Of a DNA stretch of 64,000 bases, positions 19,937 to 28,145 are shown piece by piece. The stretch covers positions 41,385-105,384 of the forward strand of contig NZ_JABWGV010000006.1 of assembly GCF_013370205.1 (NCBI RefSeq), written 5' to 3'. The DNA is from Qipengyuania atrilutea. GTDB taxonomy: Bacteria > Pseudomonadota > Alphaproteobacteria > Sphingomonadales > Sphingomonadaceae. How positions within the stretch are numbered: position 1 is the stretch's first letter; every line of letters begins with the position of its first letter. Position numbers and translations under genes: made by a program. The notes below the pieces were generated by a model. That model worked only from the letters and a program-made list of their open reading frames with translations. It did not search any database and had not been told where the DNA came from.

Positions 19937-20734
19937 CTACTGTGCGCCGAACGCCCGGTTTAGCAGCGCCGTAAGCGCGGGACGATCGTATACCGGCTCC
20001 TGATCGGGTTCGAGAAACGACGCGTCGGCGATGATAAGCGCCTGACCCTCGCCAACATCGCACTGCGCAACGAGACCGTCTGCCAGAAGCTCGCAATGCG
20101 TACCAAGCGCCTCGCCAGTCTGAAGCTGAAGTTCACCATACTCCAACGCCACAATCTTCGCATTGTCCAATCGAAAAGTGCTGGGATTGCCGTCGGGATT
20201 TTCCGGAACGCTCATGGACAGGCCCCACCGCACGAAGAACGGCGGTACGAGGCCGACATCGTTTGGCCGTCTAGGATCGCCGAGCCCGTACTGCGAATGC
20301 TGCGTCAGCATCGGATCGATGACGTAGAGAAGCTCACCGCCGTTCCTGACCCAACTGTCGAGCGCGACGTTAGCGGCAGCCGACAGTCCGCGCGGCTGGG
20401 CTATCATCAGATGCTGCAGCGATGAAAGTTCCGCGGAGGGCGAACCGTCGCCTTGCGCTAATCGGTCGAGCGGAACGATAGCGAATCGCTTTTCGAGATC
20501 CTTCCGAACCCATGGCAATTCGCTTTCGCCTTGCGCCAGGTCTTCGAACCCGGCTTCCTCCGGCCAGTAGATCGGCAGTCCCGTAACCAGACCGAGCTTG
20601 GGGAGGTCGCTTTCGATCGCAGCGTCGGCCTGAAAGTCGCGCTCGTCAGATGGCCGAACATCGCTCGAACAGCCGCCCAGAGAGGTTGTCAAAAGGAGCG
20701 GCAATATAGCGGTGGCGAACCTACTCGCTATCAT
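19937..20734 (-). CDS. GldG-like lipoprotein
   Basis: Start at ATG 20734 (MIASRFATAILPLLLTTSLG) gives 265 residues. The longer open frame overlaps the upstream gene. A lipobox LGGCSS follows a hydrophobic signal, so lipid attachment at Cys21 is likely. The mature part resembles the solute-binding-like domain of GldG-type ABC auxiliary proteins (LQHLMIAQPRGLSAAANVAL, WVRNGGELLYVIDPM), in which a mobile subunit is built around a Rossmann-like core. No ABC ATPase or permease gene is adjacent, so its partners are elsewhere or absent. It overlaps the upstream gene by 14 bp, suggesting one operon. Function unknown. Confidence 0.75.
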   Translation of the reverse strand: MIASRFATAILPLLLTTSLGGCSSDVRPSDERDFQADAAIESDLPKLGLVTGLPIYWPEEAGFEDLAQGESELPWVRKDLEKRFAIVPLDRLAQGDGSPSAELSSLQHLMIAQPRGLSAAANVALDSWVRNGGELLYVIDPMLTQHSQYGLGDPRRPNDVGLVPPFFVRWGLSMSVPENPDGNPSTFRLDNAKIVALEYGELQLQTGEALGTHCELLADGLVAQCDVGEGQALIIADASFLEPDQEPVYDRPALTALLNRAFGAQ

Positions 20735-21119
20735 CGCGGGCCGGTTCGGAAGGCATGACCGGCTGCGCGGCTTCTGGCTCTGGCGCGGTCTTTTCGGCTG
20801 GCAAGTCGGGCACGACCCCGGCCTTGGCGAGCGGATCGTTCTGCTCCGCTGGCTGGGTCGGCTCGACTGTCGGCGCGGCTTCGGGAACGGTGCGCGCGTC
20901 GGCGAGCGAAGCGCGGTTCTCGATCGCGCTGGCCAATCCAACGAGCAGCAGCATCACGCCGACGCCCGCCCCGCCAATTTGCAGACGTTTGAGCGCCTCC
21001 TGGTTCGTCCCGCCTAACGGAGCGGCGGCGTTCTCGTTCATCGTCCGGCGCTGGCCGCGCATAAGCACGCCGCCCGAACGGGAGGAGAAGAACTTCGCGA
21101 AGGGATTGCTACGGGGCAT
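20721..21119 (-). CDS. Small membrane protein with proline-rich tail
   Basis: 132 residues from ATG 21119 (MPRSNPFAKFFSSRSGG). A positively charged N-terminus of about 45 residues precedes one membrane helix (IGGAGVGVMLLLVGLASAI, about residues 48-66). The remainder is a low-complexity Pro/Ala/Glu tail (EAAPTVEPTQPAEQNDP) expected in the periplasm. No recognised domain. It is directly upstream of, and overlaps, the GldG-like lipoprotein gene, which suggests they act together in the envelope. Alternative starts at internal Met20 or Met27 are possible. Confidence 0.65.
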   Translation of the reverse strand: MPRSNPFAKFFSSRSGGVLMRGQRRTMNENAAAPLGGTNQEALKRLQIGGAGVGVMLLLVGLASAIENRASLADARTVPEAAPTVEPTQPAEQNDPLAKAGVVPDLPAEKTAPEPEAAQPVMPSEPARDDSE

Positions 21120-21171
21120 GGGTCCGGCAAGGTAGTGCCGCTCGCGGCGCAGTCAATCGGAGCCTTCGTGG

Positions 21172-22173
21172 TTACAGCCAGTCGAAAACCGGCAATTCCT
21201 TTTCCGCGAGCCACTTCGGATTGTACAGCGTGGAGAGATAGCGAAAGCCCGTGTCGCACAGGATTGTGGCAACGCGCGGGTTTTCACGCCCTTCAGACTT
21301 CAGCTTCTTACCGAGCGCAATCGCGCCCGCGACGTTGATGCCGGAGGAGAGGCCGAGACACAGTCCTTCGCCGCGCAGCAACTTCGCAACCCATTCTAGG
21401 CCTTCCTCGTCGGAGATGCGAAACTGCGTGTCGATCGGTGCGCCTTCGAGATTGCCGGTGATGCGCCCCTGCCCAATACCCTCGGCGACGGACGAGCCTT
21501 CGGCTTCGAGTTCGCCGTTAGCGTAGAAATTAAAGAGCGCTGCGCCGTGCGGGTCCGTCAGCGCGATGACGACGTTCTCGTCCCGCTCTTTGAGGCCCAG
21601 CCCGACGCCGGCAATCGTGCCGCCGGTTCCGGCCGCGCAGGTAAAGCCGTCGATGCGCCCGTCCAGCTGCTCCCAGATTTCCGGAGCAGTCGTTTCGATG
21701 TGGGCCTTTCGGTTGGCCGTATTGTCGAACTGGTTCGCCCAAATCGCCCCGTCGGTTTCTTCCGCAAGACGCCGCGAGGTATGGACGAAGTGACCTGGGT
21801 TCGCGAATTTCGTCGGTGGCACAGTGACGAGTTCGGCACCGAGCGCGCGCAGCGTAGCCATCTTCTCGGAACTTTGATTGTCCGGCATGACGATTATGGT
21901 GCGGTAGCCAAGCGCATTGGCCACCAGAGCCACGCCGATGCCGGTGTTACCCGCCGTCCCTTCAACGATCGTACCGCCGGGCTTCAGCTCGCCCAACGCT
22001 TCCGCATCGCGGATAATCCCCAAGGCCGCGCGATCCTTCACCGATGCGCCCGGATTGGCGAACTCGCACTTCCCCCAGATTTCGCATCCGGCCGCCTCGC
22101 TCGGTCCTTCGAGCAAGACGAGCGGCGTGTTACCGATAAGATCGAGAGCGTTTTTCGCGACAGGAGCCGTCAT
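21172..22173 (-). CDS. cysK: Cysteine synthase A
   Basis: PLP enzyme converting O-acetylserine and sulfide to cysteine. I chose ATG 22173 (MTAPVAKNALDLIGNTPLV), giving 333 residues; an upstream Met at 22209 would add 12 residues that are not family-like. The PLP lysine is Lys46 in NPGASVKDRAAL. GTAGNTGIGVALVAN is the substrate loop, and TCAAGTGGTIAGVGLGLK is the phosphate-binding glycine loop. The C-terminus reads ATILCDTGFRYLSTLYNPKW. Not a CBS: there is no regulatory domain. No cys gene is adjacent, so it appears to be a stand-alone gene. Confidence 0.93.
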   Translation of the reverse strand: MTAPVAKNALDLIGNTPLVLLEGPSEAAGCEIWGKCEFANPGASVKDRAALGIIRDAEALGELKPGGTIVEGTAGNTGIGVALVANALGYRTIIVMPDNQSSEKMATLRALGAELVTVPPTKFANPGHFVHTSRRLAEETDGAIWANQFDNTANRKAHIETTAPEIWEQLDGRIDGFTCAAGTGGTIAGVGLGLKERDENVVIALTDPHGAALFNFYANGELEAEGSSVAEGIGQGRITGNLEGAPIDTQFRISDEEGLEWVAKLLRGEGLCLGLSSGINVAGAIALGKKLKSEGRENPRVATILCDTGFRYLSTLYNPKWLAEKELPVFDWL

Positions 22174-22246
22174 GTTGAGCGAAGTAGCCACCCGCTCGAA
22201 CATCGGCAACGCAGCTTCGCTATCACCCCGCGAAACCGGACTACGA

Positions 22247-22564
22247 TCAATCTTCGGGCGCTATGGTGACTTTGAGGCCGTCGAGGTCAGGCGTGAACGG
22301 TATCTGGCAGCTGAGCCGCGACGTTTCGGCGCGGTGATCGCTGCTTTCGAGCAGATCGTCCTCGTCCTCGCTCATTTCCGGAAGCTTGTCCGCAAATAAC
22401 GGGTCGACGTGAACGTGGCACGTTGCGCAGGAACAGCATCCTCCGCATAGGGCCAGCAATTCGTCGAAGCCGTTGTCGCGAATGGCTTCCATCACGGTAA
22501 GGCCGTCCCCGACCTCAACCGCCGTTTCCTGTCCGCTACGGTTTGTGACAAGCAATTTGGGCAT
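22247..22564 (-). CDS. 2Fe-2S ferredoxin, adrenodoxin type
   Basis: 105-residue electron carrier starting [13 protein letters not shown] at ATG 22564. The cluster ligands fit the C-X5-C-X2-C...C pattern: Cys40, Cys46, Cys49 and Cys86 ([15 protein letters not shown] and RLSCQIPF). The acidic helix EDEDDLLE between the ligands is the usual partner-docking surface. Such ferredoxins commonly feed cytochrome P450s or Rieske oxygenases; none is in the window, so its partner is unknown. An open frame extending to 23266 is a shadow of the AlkA-like gene. Confidence 0.95.
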   Translation of the reverse strand: MPKLLVTNRSGQETAVEVGDGLTVMEAIRDNGFDELLALCGGCCSCATCHVHVDPLFADKLPEMSEDEDDLLESSDHRAETSRLSCQIPFTPDLDGLKVTIAPED

Positions 22565-22672
22565 AGTTGGATGTTTCCAATTCGGCATGGGCCTGACAAC
22601 AAGGCCGGACTTCGGGTTCACTGGCGGCGCTAAAAGCCAAGACCCGCTTTGGCAAGGGAACGGTAAGGCATT

Positions 22673-23290
22673 ATGGGACTGAGCGCGCAAACAATCCGCG
22701 AGGGCCTGGACGTCGTTGCCGCGTCGGAGCCGATGATTGCCGACGCGATACAGCGTGTCGGATATCCCGAACCGCGCATCCGCGAGCGCGGCTACCAAAC
22801 GCTGCTTCGGATTATCGTCGGCCAGCAGGTGTCCGTCGCCGCCGCCGCATCGGTATGGAACAAGCTCGAAGAGGAACTCGGCCCCGGCACGCCTGCCGAG
22901 GCGCTTCTGGCGAGCGATTTCGACGTGCTGCGCGCCTGCGGATTGTCGCGGCAGAAGCAGGGCTACGCGCGCTCGCTGTGCGAACTGGTCACCAGCGGCG
23001 GGCTCGATCTCTCGCATCTGCCCGAGGACGACGAGGACGCAATTTCGCAGCTCGTCCAGATCAAGGGTATCGGGCGCTGGTCGGCCGAGATCTACCTGCT
23101 TTTCGCCGAAGGGCGGCCCGACATCTGGCCGGCTGGCGATCTCGCAGTGCAGGTCGGGCTCGGCAAGATACTGGGCATGGAGCACCGGCCCAGCGAAAGC
23201 GAGATACGTGCGCTTGCCGAAAGCTGGCGTCCGCACCGCGGCTCGGTTGCGATATTCACGTGGCATGCCTACGCAAATCCTGCTCTATAA
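22673..23290 (+). CDS. DNA-3-methyladenine glycosylase (AlkA-type, HhH-GPD)
   Basis: Base-excision repair enzyme that removes alkylated purines. 205 residues from ATG 22673, the size of the AlkA catalytic core without the N-terminal domain. The helix-hairpin-helix is [18 protein letters not shown] (about 127-144), and the catalytic aspartate is Asp156 in [10 protein letters not shown]. The earlier [19 protein letters not shown] is also conserved in the family. It lacks the four Cys of an iron-sulfur MutY/Nth glycosylase. Divergent from the ferredoxin gene. Confidence 0.93.
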   Translation: MGLSAQTIREGLDVVAASEPMIADAIQRVGYPEPRIRERGYQTLLRIIVGQQVSVAAAASVWNKLEEELGPGTPAEALLASDFDVLRACGLSRQKQGYARSLCELVTSGGLDLSHLPEDDEDAISQLVQIKGIGRWSAEIYLLFAEGRPDIWPAGDLAVQVGLGKILGMEHRPSESEIRALAESWRPHRGSVAIFTWHAYANPAL

Positions 23291-23359
23291 TGACGAAATT
23301 CGAACAGTGGGTCGCACGCACTGAAACCTCGCATTGCGAAAGCAATAGAAAGGCAGACC

Positions 23360-25438
23360 ATGACCTCCTACCTAGCTTCGAAGTCCCTGCGCGCAGGAAG
23401 CGCTTTCGCCGCACTCGCGCTCGCTATTCAGACCGTGCCCGCCGCGGCTGATCATCACTCGGAGAATGCCGCAACAATGCCTACCGCCGCCCAGAACATC
23501 CCTCTCATCCCGCGCGAAAATCTGTTCGGCAACCCTACCCGCGCGTCCGGGCAGATAAGTCCTGACGGCAGGTGGCTCAGCTGGCTTGCGCCCAAGGACG
23601 GCGTTCTCAATGTATGGATGGCGCCGGCCTCCGATCCTGACGATGCGAAGGCGATGACCGATGCAACCGACCGGCCGATCCGCCAATATATGTGGGCTCC
23701 CGATTCCAAGAGCCTCATGTATATCCAGGACAAGGGCGGCGACGAGAATTTCCTCCTCTACGGCGTCGATGTCGCGACCGGCGAAGAGAAGACACTGACG
23801 CCTTTCGAAAACACCAGAGTGCAATTCGTCGGAGGGTCGGAGCGGATCAAGGATCAGGTCCTGATTGGCCTCAACAACCGCGATGCGCGCTACCATGATG
23901 TCTACAACCTCAACCTCGGCACCGGAGAACTCACCGAAGTGCTGCAGAACGACGGCTACGCCGGGTTCATGGCGAACGACGATCTTGCGATCCGGGTGGC
24001 GATGAAGCCGAATGCTTCGGGCGGCATGGACTATTTCAAGGTCGCGGATGGTGAGATCGCCGGCGAGGCGTTCGGCAGCACCGGCCTTGCCGACGCGCTG
24101 ACCACCAACCCGGCCGGCTTCACGACCGACGGTAAGACCCTGTACTGGCTCGACAGCCGCGGCCGCAACACCGCCGCATTGATGGCGATGGACTTCGAAA
24201 GCGGGGAAACACGGGTCATCGCAGAGAACGACCGGGCGGACATCGGCGGCACGATCCGCGATACCAAGACCGGCGAAGTGCAAGCCTATTCGGTCAATTA
24301 CCTGCAGAACGAGTGGACGGCGACCGATCCTGAAATCAAGGCGGCGCTCGACTGGTTGGACGAGCGGCTCGATGGCGATTTCGGCATCAACAGCCGGACG
24401 GACGCGGACGACAAGTGGATCGTTTGGAACGACCCACTCACCGCGCCGACCCGCACCTATCTGTTCGATCGGAAAGCGAGAACGCTGACCGAATTCTATA
24501 CTTCGCGGCCCGAGCTCGAAGGCGCTCCGCTGCAGCCGATGTATCCGCTCGAGCTGACTGCGCGCGACGGACTGACCCTGCCGAGCTACCTGACGCTACC
24601 TGCCGGAAGCGATGAAGACGGCGACGGGAAACCGGAACAGGCGGTACCGATGGTGCTGCTGGTCCACGGCGGTCCGTGGGCGCGTGATGGTTTCGGCTAC
24701 AACCCCTATCACCAATGGCTCGCCAACCGCGGTTATGCCGTTCTGAGCGTTAATTTTCGGGGCTCGACCGGCTTCGGGAAAGACTTCATCTCTGCCGGCG
24801 ACCTGGAATGGGGCAAGAAAATGCACGACGATCTCGTCGATGCTACCCAATGGGCGATCGACGAAGGCATTACCGGCAAGGATCAGGTTGCGATCATGGG
24901 CGGCTCCTACGGCGGCTACGCCACTCTCGCGGGCCTCACGTTTACGCCAGACACCTTCGCCTGCGGAGTCGACATCGTCGGGCCTTCGAACCTCGAAACT
25001 TTGCTTGCAACTATTCCGGCGTATTGGACGCCGCTCATCTCGCAGTTCCATGAGCGGATGGGCAACCCCAATACGGACGAAGGTCTAGCGCTGCTGAAAG
25101 AACGCTCCCCGCTCTACAGCGCCGACAAGATCAAGAAACCGCTCTTGATCGGTCAGGGTGCAAACGATCCGCGCGTGAACCAGGCGGAAAGCGATCAGAT
25201 CGTCGAAGCGATGAAAGAGAAGGGCATTCCGGTGACCTACGTCCTCTATCCGGATGAAGGCCACGGGTTCGCCAAACCTGCCAACAACATCGCCTTCAAT
25301 GCGATTACCGAGAACTTCCTCGCGACCTGCCTCGGCGGCCGTGCGGAACCGATCGGCGACACGGTCGCAAACTCTACAGCCCAGATCGTCGAGGGCGAGG
25401 AGTTCGTGAAAGGTCTGGAAGACGCACTCGGCGGCTAG
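23360..25438 (+). CDS. S9-family prolyl oligopeptidase, secreted
   Basis: 692 residues with an N-terminal signal sequence (AFAALALAIQTVPAAAD), so probably periplasmic. The N-terminal half is a WD-like beta-propeller (SPDGRWLSWLAPKDG, APDSKSLMYIQDKGG). The C-terminal alpha/beta hydrolase holds the triad Ser516 in MGGSYGGYA, Asp603 in GANDPRV and His635 in DEGHGF. LLVHGGPWARD forms the oxyanion-hole region. This arrangement is typical of acylaminoacyl- or dipeptidyl-peptidase-like S9 enzymes; exact specificity cannot be read. There is a ribosome-binding AAAGGCAG 6 bp before the ATG. Confidence 0.93.
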   Translation: MTSYLASKSLRAGSAFAALALAIQTVPAAADHHSENAATMPTAAQNIPLIPRENLFGNPTRASGQISPDGRWLSWLAPKDGVLNVWMAPASDPDDAKAMTDATDRPIRQYMWAPDSKSLMYIQDKGGDENFLLYGVDVATGEEKTLTPFENTRVQFVGGSERIKDQVLIGLNNRDARYHDVYNLNLGTGELTEVLQNDGYAGFMANDDLAIRVAMKPNASGGMDYFKVADGEIAGEAFGSTGLADALTTNPAGFTTDGKTLYWLDSRGRNTAALMAMDFESGETRVIAENDRADIGGTIRDTKTGEVQAYSVNYLQNEWTATDPEIKAALDWLDERLDGDFGINSRTDADDKWIVWNDPLTAPTRTYLFDRKARTLTEFYTSRPELEGAPLQPMYPLELTARDGLTLPSYLTLPAGSDEDGDGKPEQAVPMVLLVHGGPWARDGFGYNPYHQWLANRGYAVLSVNFRGSTGFGKDFISAGDLEWGKKMHDDLVDATQWAIDEGITGKDQVAIMGGSYGGYATLAGLTFTPDTFACGVDIVGPSNLETLLATIPAYWTPLISQFHERMGNPNTDEGLALLKERSPLYSADKIKKPLLIGQGANDPRVNQAESDQIVEAMKEKGIPVTYVLYPDEGHGFAKPANNIAFNAITENFLATCLGGRAEPIGDTVANSTAQIVEGEEFVKGLEDALGG

Positions 25439-25496
25439 AAATATCGGACGGAACGTTTAAGCCGCGGCGCGGGAGCAATAGCGAAGGTATGTATTC

Positions 25497-26183
25497 GTGA
25501 CTGACCGTGCCGCGGCTACGCCGTTCGCCGCCAATAGATCGCTGTTTGCGTTCGCCCTCATTTATGGGGGGATGACCGTCATTGCGGGCGTGCTGGCCTT
25601 CAAGCAGATCGCATTGGGTCCGCTGGCAGTCGAAAGCGGTATTTTCGCGTTCCTCATGTTGGTTGTTCTGTCGAGTGCGATTGCGCAGCTTCATGGGCGC
25701 GCGGCAGCGGACCGGCTGGTTCTATGGGGCTTCGCTCCGCTAGGTCTTTCGATCCTGCTGATCCTGCTGGTTCTAGGTCTGCCGGCATCGAGCGAAATGC
25801 CGCCGGAGAACCTGGCAGCCTTCGAACGGGTGCTTTCGAGCACTCCTCGGATCATGGCGGCCGGGCCGGTGGCTTACGGGGTGTCGCTGCTGCTCAACGT
25901 CTGGATTTTCGACAGGCTTCGTGGCGGCAAGGCAGAAAGCGGCGGGCTATGGCTCATGCTGCGCGGAGCGATAGCATCGGCGATCAGTCAGGCGATCGAC
26001 TCCGTTATCTTCATCACCTTGGCGTTCTATGGGACATTTCCGATCGCCGACCTGGTGCTGGGGCAGGCGTTGGCAAAAATCGCTCTATCCTTCATTCTGG
26101 TCCCGCCGCTGATCGCGGGCGCGGTCAAGTTCGGGCATTGGCTCGACCGGCCGGGACGAAACGGAGGCGTGGAGCCCGCCTAG
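25497..26183 (+). CDS. VUT/YhhQ family transporter (putative queuosine precursor importer)
   Basis: 228-residue polytopic protein, starting at GTG 25497 (MTDRAAATPFAANRSLFAF). About six membrane segments are visible, including YGGMTVIAGVLAFKQIALG, FAFLMLVVLSSAIAQLHG and ASAISQAIDSVIFITLAFYG. The family is known for uptake of the queuosine precursors preQ0/preQ1 in E. coli; the N-terminal ANKQI-like FKQI and the SQxxDSxIF motif fit it. No queuosine gene is adjacent, so function rests on family. Its stop overlaps that of the convergent DUF421 gene by 4 bp. Confidence 0.8.
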   Translation: MTDRAAATPFAANRSLFAFALIYGGMTVIAGVLAFKQIALGPLAVESGIFAFLMLVVLSSAIAQLHGRAAADRLVLWGFAPLGLSILLILLVLGLPASSEMPPENLAAFERVLSSTPRIMAAGPVAYGVSLLLNVWIFDRLRGGKAESGGLWLMLRGAIASAISQAIDSVIFITLAFYGTFPIADLVLGQALAKIALSFILVPPLIAGAVKFGHWLDRPGRNGGVEPA

Positions 26184-26698
26184 TTCTTTTGCCGGACGTC
26201 TTGAATCAACTCGTCCTGCAGCCTGTCGCCATGCATTACCGAAACGTCGCCGGTCGTCTCCAGTACAACTGCGCGGATCTCGCTAAAGTTCATGACATTG
26301 GCTTCGCGCAGTTTTGCGATGACGTCGGCACGGGTGACGCGGCTCGCTTCAAGCGCGGCCGGGCAGAACTCGCCGTTTCGCATTAGTAGCAGCGGCTCGT
26401 TCTGGATGGCGTTTTCTACCGTGTCACTAGCCTTGCGCGCCCTAGCGAGCACGAACTGAATGATGAACAAACCGGTCATTCCCGCGATGACTTGAAGAAA
26501 CGCAAGCCAGTCGGTCGCCTGGGCGCCCCCGGCGACGAGCGATCCCATCGCCACCGTCATGACGAAATCGAAGCTCGTCATCTTGGAGAACGATCGGAGG
26601 CCCAGAATGCGCACGAGCACCACGACATATAGGATACCCAGCGATCCCAGAATTATCCCGCGAGCAAGATGGTCCAGCCAATCCAATTCGAAAATCAT
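26180..26698 (-). CDS. DUF421 (YetF-like) membrane protein
   Basis: 172 residues. Three membrane segments fill the first half (ARGIILGSLGILYVVVLVRI, then TSFDFVMTVAMGSLVAGG and FLQVIAGMTGLFIIQFVLA). The second half is a soluble domain with NEPLLLMRNGEF and LREANVMNFSEIRAVVLE, the recognisable DUF421/YetF pattern. RILGLRSFSKMTSFDFV is the conserved signature. Its role is not established; Bacillus relatives contribute to spore properties. Convergent with and overlapping the VUT gene. Confidence 0.85.
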   Translation of the reverse strand: MIFELDWLDHLARGIILGSLGILYVVVLVRILGLRSFSKMTSFDFVMTVAMGSLVAGGAQATDWLAFLQVIAGMTGLFIIQFVLARARKASDTVENAIQNEPLLLMRNGEFCPAALEASRVTRADVIAKLREANVMNFSEIRAVVLETTGDVSVMHGDRLQDELIQDVRQKN

Positions 26699-26814
26699 AA
26701 GTGTTTTGCCCTGTCTCGTTAATCAGCCGGCATCCGGTACGGTGCTGCCAAACATTAAATGGCTCGCAGCGTGCTTGGTGCCTAGAAAGCCCGGTATGGC
26801 CCGTCCGAAGTTGC

Positions 26815-27594
26815 TTAGCTAATCAGATTACCTTCGCAGACCTGCAGCACGCTGTCCTCGCGCGCGAGGCACCACAGGCTCAGGCCTGCCGCTTCGGCAC
26901 GGGCGACCGCCATCGAGGTCGGCAGCGATACCGTGGCGAGCGTGGTAATCCCGGCCCTCACTGCCTTCTCGACGATTTCATACGAGCAGCGCGCACTCGA
27001 CAGGGCGAAGCCGCTAGCCGGGTCGATGCCGGAGCGAAGCAACGCGCCGACGAGCTTGTCGAGTGCGTTATGCCGACCCACGTCCTCGCGAACCGCAACG
27101 ATTTCACCGTGCATACCAACGAAGGCTGCCGCGTGGGCCGCCCCTGTCCGGCGCCCGAGGTCCTGATGTGTCCGTAACGCCTTCTGCGCATCGATGATCT
27201 GCGCTCCGAAAACGGGTGAGTGTGCTGCGACCTGTGGCAACGGCGCGGCAATCGCCTGAAGGTTTTCGATCCCGCATAGTCCGCAGCTTGATTCTGCGAC
27301 GCGGGTTCGAACGCGTTCCTGCAGTTTGGCGACGCCGACGCTCTGAAGGCTTCCGCGCACGATCCAGCCCTCCTCGAGTTGAGCGACGTCGACGCTTTCC
27401 AGGTCAGCAGCCTTTGACGCCAGACCCTCAGCCACCGCAAACCCGAGAGCGAAATCTTCAAGGTCGCGCGGAGTCGCCATCATCACGGCATAGGAAAGAC
27501 CGTTGAACTCCAGCGCGACCGGAACTTCCTCAACCCATTCACGCTCGGCCGTTCCTTCCGAGCCGTCTGCGAAGTGTTCGGTGACGTCAGCCAT
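26815..27594 (-). CDS. fdhD: Formate dehydrogenase sulfurtransferase FdhD
   Basis: Transfers sulfur from IscS to the molybdenum cofactor so that formate dehydrogenase becomes active. ATG 27594 (MADVTEHFADGSEG) gives 259 residues; the seven codons upstream begin with TTG. The catalytic CxxC is Cys104/Cys107 in SSCGLCGIENLQ. Other family motifs are MMATPRDLEDFALGFAVAEG, AAAFVGMHGEIVAVREDVGR and ARCSYEIVEKAVRAGITTL. It overlaps mobA by 8 bp and lies two genes downstream of its likely client, the FdhF-type oxidoreductase. Confidence 0.95.
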   Translation of the reverse strand: MADVTEHFADGSEGTAEREWVEEVPVALEFNGLSYAVMMATPRDLEDFALGFAVAEGLASKAADLESVDVAQLEEGWIVRGSLQSVGVAKLQERVRTRVAESSCGLCGIENLQAIAAPLPQVAAHSPVFGAQIIDAQKALRTHQDLGRRTGAAHAAAFVGMHGEIVAVREDVGRHNALDKLVGALLRSGIDPASGFALSSARCSYEIVEKAVRAGITTLATVSLPTSMAVARAEAAGLSLWCLAREDSVLQVCEGNLIS

Positions 27595-28123
27595 GGGGAC
27601 CTGCGTAACCTTCAAGAGCGGCGGGCGTGTTTATGTTTTCAAGCGGCGCTCCGAGTTCGACGGGTCGTGCTCCGATTACCTCTGCAAACCGCTTCACCGA
27701 CCGCGATCCCCCGTCAGTCAGTATCGTTTCCAACGCTTCTAACGTATCGGTCGGCCACAACCCGACGACAGGTTGATCCCACAGGAAGCCCGGCGCAGGG
27801 GCCAGCAATTCTCGCAGATTACACGGGTAGCCTAGACAGTCCACTCCGACCGAGAGAATCAACCGAAAACCGCGGTCCGCACCAGCGCGCAGTCCGCCCG
27901 CCAGTCCGCCGAGCGGGCCAAAGTCCGCTTTCGGCCAGTCCTGAACCGTTCGGACCGGAGCAGTATCCCGGCCCGCCACGACAACTTCGTCGCAAAAGCC
28001 GGTGAGCGCCGCGATGGCGTGATCGAGCAAACTTATTCCGTCATAAAGCGCGGCCGCCTTGTCACTGCCGAAGCGCGTCGATCGCCCGCCCGCCAAGACC
28101 ACGCCCAGAACACTTTCGGTCAT
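27587..28123 (-). CDS. mobA: Molybdenum cofactor guanylyltransferase MobA
   Basis: Attaches GMP to molybdopterin to form the bis-MGD cofactor used by DMSO-reductase-family enzymes. ATG 28123 (MTESVLGVVLAGGRSTRFGS) gives 178 residues, at the short end of the family. The nucleotide-binding motif LAGGRSTRFGSDKA is intact, with FGPLGGLAGGLRAG next and the metal-binding aspartate in SVGVDCLGYP. The C-terminal domain is abbreviated (FAEVIGARPVELGAPLENINTP keeps the family's NINTP-like end, shown here in part). Placed between fdhF and fdhD, it completes a self-contained maturation module. Confidence 0.92.
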   Translation of the reverse strand: MTESVLGVVLAGGRSTRFGSDKAAALYDGISLLDHAIAALTGFCDEVVVAGRDTAPVRTVQDWPKADFGPLGGLAGGLRAGADRGFRLILSVGVDCLGYPCNLRELLAPAPGFLWDQPVVGLWPTDTLEALETILTDGGSRSVKRFAEVIGARPVELGAPLENINTPAALEGYAGPHG

Positions 28124-28145
28124 TGAATAAATCGGGTCTTCACTC

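Noticed and set aside
22174..22246. Riboswitch or regulatory RNA upstream of cysK
   Set aside because: The gap to the ferredoxin gene is too short and no conserved stem pattern was seen.
22247..23266. 339-residue minus-strand protein ending in ferredoxin
   Set aside because: Only the last 105 residues are ferredoxin-like; the rest is antisense to the AlkA-type glycosylase gene, so a fusion is not supported.
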